Origin: Rhodospirillales bacterium
GTDB taxonomy: Bacteria > Pseudomonadota > Gammaproteobacteria > Steroidobacterales > Rariloculaceae
Direction: 5' to 3'
Length of the DNA stretch: 8,040 nucleotides
Assembly: GCA_024640665.1 (NCBI GenBank)
Contig: JAHEEO010000142.1
Location: forward strand, 1-8,040
Shown: piece after piece, positions 6,800 through 8,040 of the stretch
Position numbering within the stretch: position 1 is the stretch's first letter
How the letters are laid out: each line of letters starts with the position of its first letter
Position numbers and translations under genes: made by a program
Notes under the pieces: model-generated
What the model was told of the DNA's origin: nothing
Database searches by the model: none
What the model saw: only the letters and a program-made list of their open reading frames with translations

Positions 6800-6857
6800 A
6801 CTGCGCTCAATTTCACAGTGGTTGCCGTTAGACCGTAATGGAAACGGTCTGGAGTAG
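6789..6857 (+). CDS. Possible 22-codon leader ORF before rpsO
   Basis: ATG 6789 opens a frame of 22 codons that begins MSKILRSISQWLP and ends NGNGLE, with TAG at 6855-6857. A perfect GGAGG (6772-6776) lies upstream, but 12 bases away, longer than ideal. A closer ATG at 6785 gives only MYE. The ORF runs through the 6830-6850 hairpin and stops inside the rpsO ribosome-binding site, five bases before its ATG. A ribosome finishing here could open the hairpin and re-initiate on rpsO. I recognise no homologue. The arrangement is visible, but translation is not shown and a chance ORF of this length is quite possible. Confidence 0.25.
   Translation: MSKILRSISQWLPLDRNGNGLE
6830..6850 (+). promoter_or_regulatory. 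Hairpin in the rpsO leader
   Basis: AGACCGT (6830-6836) pairs perfectly with ACGGTCT (6844-6850) around a seven-base loop AATGGAA. Two further U-G pairs (6829 with 6851, 6828 with 6852) would draw in the first two bases of the rpsO GGAG. No T tract follows, so it is not a terminator. Ribosomal protein S15 represses its own mRNA through structured leaders in several bacteria, and the architecture differs between groups. This hairpin is a candidate for such an element, by position only. Confidence 0.5.
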
Positions 6858-6861
6858 GAAC

Positions 6862-7131
6862 ATGGCGCTCAATACGGAAAAAAAGTCCGAAATAATTGCC
6901 GATTATCGGCTCGATCCCACCGACACAGGCTCGCCTGAGGTTCAGGTTGCGCTGCTATCCGCGCGCATCAGTGAACTCACCGAGCATTTCAACGATCATA
7001 AGAAAGATCACCATTCCCGCAGAGGCCTGCTGAGAATGGTAAACCAACGCCGCAAGTTGCTCGACTATCTTAAGTCCAACGACCAAGACCGATATAAGAA
7101 TCTCATCGGTCGCTTGGGACTGCGTCGATAA
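6862..7131 (+). CDS. rpsO: 30S ribosomal protein S15
   Basis: S15 binds 16S rRNA early, at the helix 20-21-22 junction, and organises the central domain of the 30S subunit. It also contributes to an intersubunit bridge. The 89-residue product has exactly the E. coli length. Conserved blocks are DTGSPEVQVALL (21-32), HKKDHHSRRGLLRMV (46-60), which carries the main rRNA-contacting residues, and RRKLLDYL (63-70), ending GRLGLRR. ATG 6862 is preceded by GGAG at 6851-6854 with seven bases between. The in-frame ATG at 6838 lies in the loop of the leader hairpin and would add eight non-conserved residues, so it is rejected. The rpsO-pnp order is the usual gammaproteobacterial one. Autogenous control by S15 through the upstream leader is expected from other species. 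Confidence 0.97.
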   Translation: MALNTEKKSEIIADYRLDPTDTGSPEVQVALLSARISELTEHFNDHKKDHHSRRGLLRMVNQRRKLLDYLKSNDQDRYKNLIGRLGLRR

Positions 7132-7146
7132 ACAAAAATAGTTTTT

Positions 7147-7177
7147 CAGAGCCGGTAATGCCGGCTCTGTTTCGTTT
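7147..7177 (+). terminator. Intrinsic terminator between rpsO and pnp
   Basis: CAGAGCCGG (7147-7155) pairs perfectly over 9 bp with CCGGCTCTG (7161-7169) around the loop TAATG, followed by TTTCGTTT. The stem is strong but the T run is interrupted by CG, so partial read-through into pnp is likely. E. coli likewise has a terminator between these genes that part of the transcription passes. Confidence 0.8.
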
Positions 7178-7182
7178 GAAAC

Positions 7183-7203
7183 CAGCAATCAGCAATCAGC
7201 AAT
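7183..7203 (+). repeat. Three tandem copies of the heptamer CAGCAAT
   Basis: CAGCAAT occurs three times in direct, exact succession (7183-7189, 7190-7196, 7197-7203), followed by a further CA. It lies between the rpsO terminator and the pnp ribosome-binding site, in non-coding sequence. A TTGAAA sequence (7176-7181) stands just before it and AATTAT (7205-7210) just after. Confidence 0.9.
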
Positions 7204-7250
7204 CAATTATGGCTGTCTCGAGTTGGCGTGGGCAGTAGGGAAGGAAGTAG

Positions 7251-8040
7251 GTGAAATCGACTAGAACGTTCAAATACGGCGCACATGATGTGACGCTGGA
7301 AACCGGTGTCATTGCCCGTCAAGCGGATGGCGCAGTGCTCGTAAACATGGCCGAAACGGTAGTGCTGGTCACTGCCGTTGGGCAAAAAAAGGATGTTGAG
7401 GGGCGAGATTTCTTTCCGCTTACCATTAACTACCAAGAAAAGACCTACGCAGCTGGCAAGATCCCCGGCGGGTTCTTTAAGCGGGAAGGCAGGCCGAGCG
7501 AAAAAGAAACGCTTACTTCAAGGCTAATCGATAGACCGATACGACCCATGTTTCCGGATGGCTTCAAACGTGAAGTTCAAGTTATCGCGACGGTCGTCTC
7601 TCTGAATCCTGAGGTTGATCCGGATATCCCTGCGCTCATCGGCGCATCGGCCGCTTTGGCAATTTCGGGGATGCCGTTTCAGGGGCCAATTGGCGGCGCC
7701 AGAGTCGGATACAAGAATGGCGAATACATTCTAAATCCAAGCCTGACAGAAACAGCTGAGTCCGATTTAGATCTTATTGTTGCGGGTACCGCAAATGCCG
7801 TCTTGATGGTTGAGTCCAGCGCTAATTTGTTGAGCGAAGAGATCATGTTGGGCGGCGTTGTGTTTGGGCACGAGCAGATGCAGGTGGCTATCGACGCGAT
7901 TAAGTCGCTTGCTGACGAAGTAGGCAAGCCGGCTATTGAGTGGAATGCGCCGGTGACGGATAACGCTCTGGTCGACGCTGTTGCAGCCCAGGCTGCCGAT
8001 GCATTATCTGCAGCGTATGGCATTGCCGAAAAACAAGAGC
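7251..8040 (+). CDS. pnp: Polyribonucleotide nucleotidyltransferase (PNPase), N-terminal part
   Basis: PNPase degrades RNA from the 3' end by phosphorolysis and can add nucleotides in reverse. It forms a trimer and joins the degradosome in many gammaproteobacteria. The window contains the first 263 codons, with no stop before the right edge. They cover the first RNase PH-like domain and part of the helical linker. Clear blocks are FKYGAHDVTLETG (7-19), DFFPLTINYQEKTYAAGKIP (53-72), GGFFKREGRPSE (73-84), LIDRPIRPMFP (92-102) and VVFGHEQMQVAID. Lys77-Arg78 stands where E. coli has Arg79-Arg80, a substitution common in other bacteria. The start is GTG 7251, with AGGA at 7242-7245 five bases before it, and aligns with the family N-terminus. 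In E. coli, pnp is autoregulated through RNase III cleavage of its leader. No long duplex is evident in the 119-base gap here apart from the terminator stem. Confidence 0.96.
   Translation, partial: MKSTRTFKYGAHDVTLETGVIARQADGAVLVNMAETVVLVTAVGQKKDVEGRDFFPLTINYQEKTYAAGKIPGGFFKREGRPSEKETLTSRLIDRPIRPMFPDGFKREVQVIATVVSLNPEVDPDIPALIGASAALAISGMPFQGPIGGARVGYKNGEYILNPSLTETAESDLDLIVAGTANAVLMVESSANLLSEEIMLGGVVFGHEQMQVAIDAIKSLADEVGKPAIEWNAPVTDNALVDAVAAQAADALSAAYGIAEKQE

Noticed and set aside
7209..7238. Nine-codon ORF (MAVSSWRGQ) upstream of pnp
   Set aside because: It has no Shine-Dalgarno sequence, and its length is fully compatible with chance.

Overview
The window is an almost complete copy of the conserved bacterial translation and RNA-processing cluster rimP-nusA-infB-rbfA-truB-rpsO-pnp, all on the + strand. 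A small c-type cytochrome gene and the tail of an unidentified membrane protein precede it. Gene order and the protein sequences point to a gammaproteobacterium: NusA has the two C-terminal acidic repeats, IF2 has the long charged linker, and RimP, TruB and S15 read much like the E. coli proteins. Base composition is moderately GC-rich and even throughout. I see no integrase, transposase, phage gene, CRISPR array or tRNA gene, and cannot name a genus.

Layout. Positions 1-192 hold the C-terminal end of a protein with one predicted membrane helix. Positions 194-637 encode an exported mono-haem cytochrome c (CAACH). The next 294 bases contain no convincing gene. They hold two intrinsic terminators (813-834 and 888-910), the second only 11 bases before the rimP Shine-Dalgarno sequence. 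From 932 the main operon runs almost without gaps: rimP (TTG start), nusA, infB, rbfA, truB (TTG start), with spacings of 22, 17, 3 and 2 bases. A 99-base leader then precedes rpsO. It contains a possible promoter, a perfect 7-bp hairpin and a possible 22-codon leader ORF whose stop lies in the rpsO ribosome-binding site. After rpsO come a strong terminator-like hairpin and three tandem CAGCAAT heptamers. The pnp gene starts at a GTG and runs off the right edge.

Function. RimP, RbfA and TruB assemble or modify components of the translation apparatus (30S maturation and tRNA pseudouridine-55). NusA controls elongation, pausing and termination of RNA polymerase. IF2 brings initiator tRNA to the 30S subunit. 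S15 is a primary 16S rRNA-binding protein, and PNPase degrades RNA. NusA, S15 and PNPase are known in model bacteria to control their own expression through leader RNA, so the three structured non-coding stretches here are where local novelty is most likely.

I found no undescribed defence, mobile or biosynthetic system. The items worth checking are regulatory: the double terminator before rimP, the leader ORF and hairpin before rpsO, the heptamer repeat before pnp, and a possible internal start in infB.
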